From contig OZ037841.1 of NCBI GenBank assembly GCA_964035575.1, forward strand, positions 1-64,000: a stretch of 64,000 bases of DNA. Direction: 5' to 3'. The stretch comes from Rhynchopus sp. YZ270_cl-10. Lineage: Eukaryota > Euglenozoa > Diplonemea > Diplonemida > Diplonemidae. Below the pieces are notes generated by a model, which saw only the letters and a program-made list of their open reading frames with translations, did no database searches and had not been told where the DNA came from. The position numbers and the translations under genes are program-made. Positions 42,188-51,191 of this stretch are shown here, piece after piece (position 1 is the first letter of the stretch; every line of letters starts with the position of its first letter).

Positions 42188-42983
42188 TTAGTCAAGATCA
42201 CCCGGTTGAAAGTCAGAAAGGTGATTGTCTGGAAATGTGGGGTAAATTAGGGCTTTTTTATGTGCTTTCAGTACATTTTCTGGAGTTCCTGTACCAATGT
42301 TGAAGTGGGGAGGTTGATAAGTTTGCACTATCAGCAGTCTCTTTTCTGATGGTATTTGCATAAGAACATCTTCAGGAGATTGCCCCTTTGGCAAAAAATG
42401 AAAGCAAGAATATCCTTCTGTCTCATAGGTCCTAGAAGTGACTACTGTGATAAGAGACCTAAGCATGAGAGACATCAGTGCTACTTCTACCTCCTGCGCA
42501 TAACTGTCATCGGCATTATTTGTGACGCGTTGAAGAAGGTCATCAAAGTTCCTGTTTTGTTTACAGGTGTGGTAGAAAAGTTTAGGTTTGCGGGTTTGCG
42601 GGTTTGCACAAATACAAATGCTACATACCTTTTTTTTTTCTCTTCATCATCAAAAAGTAAGGGATGCTCCTGGATCATAATCTCATTCCTGAGCAAGAAC
42701 TCTGCAAATCTTCTGCGTAGAGCATGACCATCATTTCTTTTTCCAGTGAGGAGCTGCTGTATGGCGTGATAGAAACACGTTCCATCACCAGTAACGTCAA
42801 TTTGTCCGAGGTTGAACCTGCTCAGAACATGTTGAATATTATTCTCATTGTTCCTGTAAAATATTGGTAATGGTTTTAAAGTTGTTGACCACGAAAAAAA
42901 CATACCTATTTTTTTCAGAAACTGTAGTTGTTACATTTTTTTGTGGATGAGAAGCTTCTGGAACGTTGTTGTGGATATATTCC
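42188..42983 (-). CDS. OTU protease exons of unit C transposase gene
   Basis: Exons 42983-42906 (78 nt), 42853-42629 (225 nt) and 42551-42188. They continue from the Rep-helicase exon that ends at 43059. The three introns (75, 52 and 77 nt) all begin GTATGT and are phase 2, as in family B. The OTU core is TGDGTCFYHAIQQLLTG with PPHFNIGTGT; the protein ends ...DFQPGDLD. The last intron contains GCGGGTTT octamers near 42590. With these exons the gene encodes about 2,446 residues with no frame break. Confidence 0.82.
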
Positions 42984-43027
42984 CTGTATAAATTGTAGTG
43001 TATTATTTAATTAAAAATGTACAATAA

Positions 43028-46000
43028 TTACTGTAACCATAATGTAATGCTAACATACCATCCCCCCTCTGGAAATGTAAAAGGATAGAAATCCATCGGT
43101 TGTTCTTCTTCATCCTTTGTCCAGGGAGTTACTACAAGAGACCTTCCACATGCCGGGTTGTTGATTTCGTGTTCTTTATCATCAATGGGGCTTCCATCAG
43201 CATCAGGGGAACACACCACTGCAGGGTTTTCTGAAGGGTTTGCTGCACGTTCATGCATGGCCTTTGCATATACAGCCTCTGTAAGCCTCAGGTCCCGCTT
43301 CAGCTGATTCCTCCTTTCCTTACTGACCTTCATCTTTATTCCCCCAACTGACTCCTCAATGGCAGAGATGACCTCCTGGTGGACACAGTTATACAAATTT
43401 GTATCACCTTGAGGTGGAAGACAAATCTTGATGTCATTCCTGCTGCACACCCTTGACATTGCAACGTACAGATGGCCATGAGAGAAGCAGGGCGACTGTG
43501 ACACATCAAGACCCACCCTCCTGAGAGTTTGTCCCTGAGACTTATTAATCGTCATGGCAAAAGACAGCCGCACTGGAAACTGCTGACGTACAAAGTCGAT
43601 GGTGAGATCCTTCGCATCACCATCGCAGGGCAGGCGAGGTATGGCAACAGTTTCTGGCTTTTTCCCGTTTTTGTTCCGCCACTCGCATTCTTCCGCCAGG
43701 TGGGTGCAGACAAGGATGTTCTTCTTCACCTCCTTCACAACAAGACGCGTTCCATTGCACAGTCCACCTGCGGGGTCGAGGTTCTTTAGAAGCATTACAA
43801 TACAGTTGACCTTCAGGTTCAGGATGTGTGGAGGAAGACGTGCATGGTTCATTGCATTGAGTGCTTCAGTGGTGAAGAATTCATTTGCTCCTGGGTCCTT
43901 GCAGGTATCCTCTGACATACGGGTAATTGTCTCTCCTGGGAAGCTGCTGAGAATTTTTTCGTTCATGTAGACCTGGCGTGCGTTTGTAGGGCACAGCAAA
44001 GCACAGTTCTCATACATTCCATTCTTGATGTCAGGAAATGTAAAGTCAATCAAAGTATCCTCAGTCACCTTTTTGTTCTTTTTTTCAAAAATGATAGCAT
44101 GTGGCACCTGCATAACTGCTTCTGTGTCCTCAGCACCCTCCACATCCCCAGCCTCATTCACAGACCCATCACCAACCTTCATGAGGTACTCACGGAAAGC
44201 GTCGTCGTCCTTCACCCTCATGACCTGCGTCAGGGACATTTTTGTGAGTTGGTTCCAGAGGTATGAGTTGTGGAGCGAAATCGAGATGCTTTCAAAGCTC
44301 CCTTTGTTTGCCCCTGGAACAGGAAGGATTTGCCTGAAGTCTCCTCCAAGAAGCACTGTCACTCCTCCAAATGGTTGTGAACATCCCCTCAACCTCTGAA
44401 GCGTTCTGTCTACTACCTCTATGCTTGCCTTTTGTGCCATTACCACCTCATCCCAGACAATGAGGTCAGTGCGCCTTAGGAGTTCGACATGGTCATCATC
44501 AAGCCCGCACATCCGCTTTGAGTTTGGTTCAAGATCTATTGGGATCTTAAATCGGCTGTGTGCAGTTCTGCCTCCTGGTAGTAGTGTAGCTGCTATCCCT
44601 GATGTTGCCACAGCGATTGAAAAGCGGTCCTCCTCATTCTGTTGAAGTGGCTGCTGCTGCTGCTGCTGCTGTTGTTGCTTTGCCCTTGCCCTTCTGCTCC
44701 TGGCCCAGTACAAACACGCCTGGTACAGGAATGTCTTGCCTGTTCCTGCTGCACCCTGCAAAAATATGACCTTCCCCTGGTTACCTTCAACAGATTCCTT
44801 CACAGAGTTGAAGACATTCTGCTGCCCTTCGTTGAGGTTGCCTTGAATCTGTTCAAACTTCTTCAGCATTTCACCCTCATCATACCTCTCTGTGTTTAAG
44901 ACAAACTCTGTGCTCTGCCCTGTAGTACCTTCAGGAGGAGTGGGGAGCCCAAGATCTTCCATTGAAGTCTTAACGTTCGCTTCCTTAAGGAGCCGTTGCA
45001 TGTCTAGCAAAGCTTTACGCTTCTCTTTAGGGTAGATGTGGTTGCTTGGTACTGCTTCCTCCCGTTCCTGCCTTTTTACTCTGTCCAAAGGTGGCGCACA
45101 CAGCTCAAACTCATACTCTGCCCACGCCTTTGCAACGTCTTCTGCAGTGGTCATGTAGTTTATTATTATCATTGCAAACGTAAAACGGATGGCACGTGAG
45201 GACAGTGTTGTATTGATGCACTCTTTCAGGGCGTTACGCAAGATTGCCCCATCATGGATAAGCCCCATTTCTGCTGCAGCTGCATAAAATGTAGGATGAA
45301 CAACGGAGCCTATGGTTCTCAGCTCTTCAAAGCTGCATGATCCACGCTTGCACAGAAGAAGTAGACGGAGACAGTGCAACTCCTTATCCTTTACAGGGGC
45401 CCAGTACATCCTGCCGATTGAGAGGCCTTCTCCTTCATTTCTTTTTGAGTGAGGGCCAGGTTTATAGCAGCCTTCTTCCTCGCACCACCCATATCCCGGT
45501 CTCAGCTGCCATTCCTTCTTTTCTCTGGGGTAAGAAAAGAATTCTGGGACATCATTGTAAAGTAGTTTGTCAAAGCCTTTGTAGGCTTCATGTGCTGGAA
45601 TGCCTTCACGATGCTTCTTGCATCTTTCATTTGCTTCGAAAAAGGCAAGGAGTGTACTTTTGGATTTTGCAGCCGCATCCCTTCTCCTTGAGTCATCACC
45701 ATAATTCTTTAAAGGAAAGTACACCCTCTGCTCATCTTCGAGGTGGATGTGGAGTCTCTGCACTCCTGGGTAAATCCGCACCATCTTTGTTCCGAGTAGG
45801 TACCCACAAGCATCAGCCGCAGTCAAACAATGTGCCTTCAGAAACCTCATAATGCTCCCAGTGGTCGTGGTCGTTGTTGTGGTTTTTGCTTCTGATGGCC
45901 CTCCTTTATGCTTTGTATCTTCCTTTATCACACCATCTACCTCATTCTCCCCCTTGAATAAGTATTTGAACAAATATTTAGCAGCAAGAATCCCGCGCAC

Positions 46001-49000
46001 TGCCTCAATGTTGATGTGGCACTGGTACTTGAGGAGAAGATACGCATTGTAGGGAACCACCCACCTGTTGTTCCTCTGGTTTGGGTGAGTAGTTTCCCCT
46101 GGGTGTTTTTCTTTCCATTTCTTCACAACGTCTGGATCCACATAAGACAGTATCCCATGATCCCTTCTTATGACAAAGGCGTAGCCATCATTGCCAGAGG
46201 TGGTGAAATCTCTGAAGTCCTTGGGGAAGTTGGACTTGCAATATTTGCACTTTCCATCCTTTCCCTTCTGTAGACAGGGAGAGCCTCTATTTTTAAGGCA
46301 GTCATTGTGCATGAGGTACTCGCTTACAGCTTTGTAGAGGTTAGGATGTGTTTCTGGGTCCGGGAGCTCAGCATGCACGATGTGGTCGATGTTGAACGGG
46401 TCCTTAGGTGACGTTTTATTGTTGTTCCAAAGGATTGCGTGGCAGTGAGGGAGCCCTCTCTTCTGGTACTCGGTCACCATCACCATTGCAATATTTTGTC
46501 CAAGAACATTCTTTTTGCGTATGTCGTCCACAAGTTCCTTGACTTTTAAGTCGAACACACGGTGAACAAGCTCCGGACGGTCGAGGGCCGTTTCTCCTTC
46601 GAGAAGATTGGATTGTATCTCCTCCCACATCGGGTTGCATGTCATTGTGAGAAAGAAATCAGCTTTCCCATACTTTGCGTATATTGCAAGTGTGTCGTTG
46701 AGTAATTGTGCCCTCGCAGCTACTCCTCTCTCAAATGAAGAAGGCATAGAGATTTCGTTTGTCGGTGGAATCTGTTTCCCAGAGGTGATGTCTTTCTTGG
46801 AGGCGTAGCCCATTCCCCTTCCAACAATATGGTATTTCAGTCGCTGATACATGCCACGCATCGCCATGTCGATGAAGAACTGCTGTGTCAGCGTTCCATG
46901 CATGAGCAGGGGGTTGTAGGACAACGGGTCTTTGCTGCTGTTCGGACGGTGGTGCATGAGATATGTTGCGTACTGCTTTGCTGAGATGAATGTTGAAGAT
47001 GGTGTCGTTTCAGCTAGGTTAGTAGCGTTGCGAAGAACCTCATGCATTGAGTCCACAGCTCTGTCTTCTTCTGCACAACGTTCCCATCCACCATTCCACT
47101 CTTCAGGGTCTACCTGCATCGCATCATCCTTTTCACCGCTGTTGAGCGCTTCAGGGTTTGGTGCTGTTGGTTCAGGGTTGTTCGTGTTTTGGGCATCATC
47201 ATCATCATCATCATCACTGTCAGATGCAGCTCCGCGGTTCACCACCCTGTGAGGCATCTTCAGGCGGAACCCATTATTCTCGGTGGGATTCAGATGGGCT
47301 AATGGATATGAAAGCAGTTCATAGAGTTGGTTAAAGTCATCAATGATGATTGGTGCGTTCCACTTTGGATCCTTACCCCCATTTTCAGCACACGTAAACA
47401 TTGGGTACACAGTAAATTTGCGCTCTGCAGGTGCGGCTTCATCGATGGTGTAGAACATCTTAACAGCACCCTTTGCCTCATCGGTTGTATATTCTGACCC
47501 TGTCTTGCTTGCCAGGACTTCATGGAAGTCAATCCTCATCTTCTTCAGCTCATCCTCGCGACCCTTATACTGCTGTGAAATTGCTTTGAACTTTGCTGCA
47601 AATGCATTGTCTCCAAGAAGAAGATGACACTTCTCAGCAAGACCAAGAAGATTGTCAGGGAGGACCCCTCCAGTCATGCTTTTTTTATTGTCTGTGCTGC
47701 TGACGTTTGGATCAACAAACCAGGACTCTGTGAGAGCATCGTCATAAAAGCCATTGAATTTTTTTAATCCCCTACCTTCCAGAGCCACTGCTGAGAAGCC
47801 CTTTGGCACACGGCTGTCTCGGCGGATTTTGTTCTCTACCATCGCGAAGAATGCGTTCAGCTGAATTGAAACCCTTTTGTAGAATTTGTCCTGAAGAAGT
47901 TCAAGGTGGTCTTGGCTGATTATTTTGGGCATATCTGGCAGGGACACCTTTCCACCAGTGCAGCATATTTTTGATGACTCTCCACGAAACAGCAATGCCC
48001 CGCAATGCTTGCAGGGTTTGTCCATCTCTCCGCATGAGTGCTTCTTAATGCTGTCATCCACCTCTTCGCGCAGTGCTGCCCCCAGGTGCCGGTAGGTGAA
48101 TATTTTTTTGACTCCCTGTCTCTGCAGCTTTCTGTTTAGATCAGCTCTTTGTTCCTCAACAATACTGCTCTGTTTTTCCATCTGAAACTCTGCTTCGTGA
48201 AACAGGGTCCCAGACATGTATTTTGCCTCTGACTGTACAACGTCAAAATCAGCTTTGGAATGTTTCTCTATAAGCTCCCCCATGAGGTTCTGCTCTTTGA
48301 TCATGAGCTCCTTGAGGTTTCTTATTTGCCGTGCACTCCATATAGACTTTGCTTCCTCCACAGAAGCTGGGTCGAACACCATTTTTGACATTGGGTCCAC
48401 GTTTCTCAGCGTAACAAAACTGGCCTCATGCTCAAGCAAAAAAATCCTAGCTTTAACCTCCTCAAGCTCATCAAGTTTGGTATACGTCTGCTGCCTTTTT
48501 GTTTCAAGTGACTTTAGCTTTCTGAGATCCCATTTTTTTTGCATGATGTCGACCACACAGTCGTTGAAGGTGTGAGATTTTGGTTTGTTGTCCTTAATCA
48601 AGGGAACATTTATGTGTGACCACAGCAGCACTTTTTGGAACCTTAGCAGATTATCCTGTGTGGCATAGTATGGCCTTGAAGAAGTCCTTAACGCCGAAAT
48701 GCGAAATACTTCAGCTGAATGGAACAGCCAGGAAAATAACGGCGGTGTGTAATCGTTGAAGTCAAAGTACTGGGGAAGTTCTATGGCTGCCAAACACAAA
48801 ACTGCTGCAACACTAGCAGACAGTGCAGGTGTTATAGCACTCACATTCTCCTTTTGTAACTCTCTCTCATCCTGTCCAAGCAAAATGTATGAAAGATAGT
48901 CCATTTTGCAATTGAGAGTTTTGAACCTCAGGCAGTATTGTGTGATGTGTTTCAGTAGAATATTTACCTCTGCAAACTGTGCATAGCAGTACGGACATGT

Positions 49001-49732
49001 TTTTTCGCAGGTTGCTGCATGTGATTTCATGTTTTTAACCTCGGTGAATTCTTCCCCACAGTGCTCACAGCAAAGTTTTCCTAAGCACGCATGATTTTCC
49101 TTCTGTGCCTGCAGAGGTGATGAAAAACTGCGCCTACAAAGAGTACAGGCAGGTTGACATTTTTTCAGATGCTCCGTCAATTTGTGAATACGTTTGTATG
49201 TAGCATCGCAATTAGGACATTTGAAACGGCCGTCTGAAGTCTTATCCAGTTTTTGCTTCTTGGGGGGTGGCACATCAGGAGTAGAAGGTGCTTCCTGAGG
49301 AGAAGGAGTAGAAGGTGCTTCCTGAAACCCACCTGTGCAGCCCTTATGATGATTGTGCCTCTCAAGGAAATTAGAAAACGTAATTCTGCACTTTGGACAC
49401 GTTTTTTTGCATTTTTTTGAGCCTTTTTTGTGTGCTTTGAGCTGTTTATCTACTGCAAAGCTGGCACCACAGTTTTCACAAATGAAAGGTTTCTGCTCCT
49501 GCGCACTTCTTGGTTCATCATCTCCCCTCTTCCGTTTTGTACTGCATTCTACTGTTGTAGGTTCATTGCGCTCATCTTCTGTTTTTTCCTTTTCTTCATC
49601 ATCCTCTCCAGTCTGTTTTTGAAAAGCTTCTGTATCATCTTCTTCTGCCTCCTGTGTTGCTTCTTTTGTTGTCTTAGGCTTTTTGTCAGCACGCCCATCC
49701 GCAGACCCGCTCTCACTACGTTGCCTTTTCAT
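43028..49732 (-). CDS. Intact Helitron zinc finger-Rep-helicase (unit C)
   Basis: The most complete transposase in the window. I chose the Met at 49732 (MKRQRSESGSADGR) because it matches the start of the family-B copies; the upstream in-frame ATG at 49819 adds 29 unmatched residues. Approximate residue positions: C2HC/C2H2 fingers 80-265; Cys-rich KHCGALLF...CCTGGKVSLP about 580; Rep FFLTMTCNP about 1030; HUH motif LPHCHAILW about 1095; two-tyrosine motif KYLFKYLFKG about 1255; Walker A GAAGTGKT about 1660; Walker B VWDEVV about 1760; NKSQGQTL about 2065; VAMSRV about 2095. The real exon ends at 43059 (PEGG + splice) and joins the OTU exons. It nicks and unwinds element ends for rolling-circle transposition by family knowledge. 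Confidence 0.95.
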   Translation of the reverse strand: MKRQRSESGSADGRADKKPKTTKEATQEAEEDDTEAFQKQTGEDDEEKEKTEDERNEPTTVECSTKRKRGDDEPRSAQEQKPFICENCGASFAVDKQLKAHKKGSKKCKKTCPKCRITFSNFLERHNHHKGCTGGFQEAPSTPSPQEAPSTPDVPPPKKQKLDKTSDGRFKCPNCDATYKRIHKLTEHLKKCQPACTLCRRSFSSPLQAQKENHACLGKLCCEHCGEEFTEVKNMKSHAATCEKTCPYCYAQFAEVNILLKHITQYCLRFKTLNCKMDYLSYILLGQDERELQKENVSAITPALSASVAAVLCLAAIELPQYFDFNDYTPPLFSWLFHSAEVFRISALRTSSRPYYATQDNLLRFQKVLLWSHINVPLIKDNKPKSHTFNDCVVDIMQKKWDLRKLKSLETKRQQTYTKLDELEEVKARIFLLEHEASFVTLRNVDPMSKMVFDPASVEEAKSIWSARQIRNLKELMIKEQNLMGELIEKHSKADFDVVQSEAKYMSGTLFHEAEFQMEKQSSIVEEQRADLNRKLQRQGVKKIFTYRHLGAALREEVDDSIKKHSCGEMDKPCKHCGALLFRGESSKICCTGGKVSLPDMPKIISQDHLELLQDKFYKRVSIQLNAFFAMVENKIRRDSRVPKGFSAVALEGRGLKKFNGFYDDALTESWFVDPNVSSTDNKKSMTGGVLPDNLLGLAEKCHLLLGDNAFAAKFKAISQQYKGREDELKKMRIDFHEVLASKTGSEYTTDEAKGAVKMFYTIDEAAPAERKFTVYPMFTCAENGGKDPKWNAPIIIDDFNQLYELLSYPLAHLNPTENNGFRLKMPHRVVNRGAASDSDDDDDDDAQNTNNPEPTAPNPEALNSGEKDDAMQVDPEEWNGGWERCAEEDRAVDSMHEVLRNATNLAETTPSSTFISAKQYATYLMHHRPNSSKDPLSYNPLLMHGTLTQQFFIDMAMRGMYQRLKYHIVGRGMGYASKKDITSGKQIPPTNEISMPSSFERGVAARAQLLNDTLAIYAKYGKADFFLTMTCNPMWEEIQSNLLEGETALDRPELVHRVFDLKVKELVDDIRKKNVLGQNIAMVMVTEYQKRGLPHCHAILWNNNKTSPKDPFNIDHIVHAELPDPETHPNLYKAVSEYLMHNDCLKNRGSPCLQKGKDGKCKYCKSNFPKDFRDFTTSGNDGYAFVIRRDHGILSYVDPDVVKKWKEKHPGETTHPNQRNNRWVVPYNAYLLLKYQCHINIEAVRGILAAKYLFKYLFKGENEVDGVIKEDTKHKGGPSEAKTTTTTTTTGSIMRFLKAHCLTAADACGYLLGTKMVRIYPGVQRLHIHLEDEQRVYFPLKNYGDDSRRRDAAAKSKSTLLAFFEANERCKKHREGIPAHEAYKGFDKLLYNDVPEFFSYPREKKEWQLRPGYGWCEEEGCYKPGPHSKRNEGEGLSIGRMYWAPVKDKELHCLRLLLLCKRGSCSFEELRTIGSVVHPTFYAAAAEMGLIHDGAILRNALKECINTTLSSRAIRFTFAMIIINYMTTAEDVAKAWAEYEFELCAPPLDRVKRQEREEAVPSNHIYPKEKRKALLDMQRLLKEANVKTSMEDLGLPTPPEGTTGQSTEFVLNTERYDEGEMLKKFEQIQGNLNEGQQNVFNSVKESVEGNQGKVIFLQGAAGTGKTFLYQACLYWARSRRARAKQQQQQQQQQPLQQNEEDRFSIAVATSGIAATLLPGGRTAHSRFKIPIDLEPNSKRMCGLDDDHVELLRRTDLIVWDEVVMAQKASIEVVDRTLQRLRGCSQPFGGVTVLLGGDFRQILPVPGANKGSFESISISLHNSYLWNQLTKMSLTQVMRVKDDDAFREYLMKVGDGSVNEAGDVEGAEDTEAVMQVPHAIIFEKKNKKVTEDTLIDFTFPDIKNGMYENCALLCPTNARQVYMNEKILSSFPGETITRMSEDTCKDPGANEFFTTEALNAMNHARLPPHILNLKVNCIVMLLKNLDPAGGLCNGTRLVVKEVKKNILVCTHLAEECEWRNKNGKKPETVAIPRLPCDGDAKDLTIDFVRQQFPVRLSFAMTINKSQGQTLRRVGLDVSQSPCFSHGHLYVAMSRVCSRNDIKICLPPQGDTNLYNCVHQEVISAIEESVGGIKMKVSKERRNQLKRDLRLTEAVYAKAMHERAANPSENPAVVCSPDADGSPIDDKEHEINNPACGRSLVVTPWTKDEEEQPMDFYPFTFPEGGWYVSITLWLQ

Positions 49733-49822
49733 ATTATTTATGCCATGTGTTCCTATGCTAATGTATGTGAAGAAAGAAGGAATCTGGGAAACAATGTGAA
49801 TAGAAATATTAATTCTCATTAA

Positions 49823-49937
49823 ACTCTCTTTCGTTTTGGGGAAGTGTTTCCCTCTTCAGCTTATGTTGTCTTTGTATTAGCCTTCTTATTAGTGTGCCCA
49901 TCATCAGATCTTTCCTCGCTTTCGTTGTCTTTTCATT
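49823..49937 (-). pseudogene. Relic of family-B transposase start
   Basis: About 115 bp matching the first codons of the family-B zinc-finger ORF (30976-31078), with a few substitutions and indels. It is cut off where the family-A unit begins. It lies directly upstream of the intact family-A gene and marks the A/B recombination junction in unit C. Confidence 0.75.
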
Positions 49938-50264
49938 TTTTTTTTTGCAAAAAGTAAAGTACCCAGACCACTGTTATGTTAGTTTTGAATAGTTGTGATA
50001 AATTGCTAGAAATTGTATTGTAGAAAATATAAAATGGTGGGTGGGAGAAAGTTTTGAGTTTTCAAGAAGGAAAATAAAAAAGTCTCACAACTAAGTTTTC
50101 AAAAAAAAATAATTAAAAAATGATCTTGAAAATTTTGACAAAAATTAAAACCAATCTGCATGTGCATTAAAAAAAGGGGAACCCATATTTTTGCGCAGGA
50201 AGAAGTAATTTGCACATTCTCTGCGATAAGAAATACCCCCAAACGAAAAAAAAAAAATTATTCT

Positions 50265-50829
50265 CTAATGATGTGCTTTATTGTGCTGGAAAAGAGCACC
50301 TTTGTGTTGAAATTCCCTTCCCCTCCAAGTACTAGAGCATTCGTGAGCATAACACGTCTTTGCTATTTTTTCGTCTTCTGCTGCTTCGCGCTTTCTCTTT
50401 CTGTCTAGCTCCTGTTGAGTTTGAGTTGTTGAAAGTGATACTTGAAAAGTTGATACATACCTTTTTCATGTCCTGACACAGAAGGAACACTTCGTTCAGC
50501 TGTTTCTTGAGATCTGAGACAGTCTGTTTCACCTCTTTCAGCTCTTCAGTCACTGAGGAAAAGCTTTCTGCAGAAACAGGAATTTCCAATGCTGCGGCCT
50601 GTTCTGACGGAAGCACAGAGTCCTTCTGAGTTTGCTCCTCTGTTTTAACGCCTTGCTCCTGTACCTTCGTTAGTACTGTCTCCTTCTTCTGGGAGCACAC
50701 TGGAATTGGTGGCAATTCCTCATTCTCATGAGGAGCTTGATCCTGCACATTGAACACCGCCAACATGCTTGGTGCATCTTTCTTCTGCACAAAGGGCACT
50801 GGCTTCCGCTTAATCTTCATGGTGTTCAT
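50265..50829 (-). CDS. Two-exon coiled-coil and atypical zinc-finger protein (unit C copy)
   Basis: Exon 1 is 50829-50461 and exon 2 is 50411-50265, with a 49-nt phase-0 intron. Compared with the other two copies it has several amino-acid changes (for example P to A near residue 24, S to N near 36, and M-E to I-A in exon 2). The splice sites, the coiled-coil segment and all finger Cys/His residues are kept. The unspliced frame also happens to stay open past the intron start. Retention of frame, splice sites and metal ligands despite divergence argues that this is a real gene. Confidence 0.75.
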
Positions 50830-51040
50830 AGTTTTTTGAGAAATAGTTCACCTGTTTTTGGTGTGTGAGTACAAAAGTGCTATGAAAAGAGAAATGAGGG
50901 GTGAGCCAAGTTTAATTCATTTTTCTATTCAATTTTTTCGGCATTCACATTTGTAAAAATGCAAAACCTTCAGACAATAAAAAAAAAGTTCTGTTCACAA
51001 CCACACCAGCCTCCTACATTTTAGCGAGCTTTCTTCTTGT

Positions 51041-51143
51041 GCGGGTTTGCGGGTTTGCGGGTTTGCGGGTTTGCGGGTTTGCGGGTTTGCGGGTTTGCGG
51101 GTTTGCGGGTTTGCGGGTTTGCGGGTTTGCGGGTTTGCGGGTT
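51041..51143 (+). repeat. GCGGGTTT octamer array 7 (about 13 units)
   Basis: Follows the 5' end of unit C, whose boundary here reads TTCTTGT in place of TTCTAGT. Instead of the usual CTAGTTATT flank it is followed by a 48-bp spacer (ACTCTGTATATTACCGCG..., ending CATCTAGTT) and then the GCGGGTCT array. Confidence 0.97.
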
Positions 51144-51191
51144 ACACTCTGTATATTACCGCGTTTCAGGTAGCTGAGCCGGCATCTAGTT

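Larger units (their letters stand above)
40405..51040 (-). mobile_element. Helitron unit C, family A genes with family-B-type 5' end
   Basis: A 10.6-kb unit with an uninterrupted zinc-finger-Rep-helicase exon, OTU exons and the coiled-coil gene. The 3' terminus is missing at the (GGAGCTAA)n array. Upstream of the transposase, at about 49823, the sequence switches to a family-B 5' module that still contains a relic of the family-B transposase start. C thus shows directly, without a gap, that family-A coding sequence has been joined to a family-B 5' end. Confidence 0.85.
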
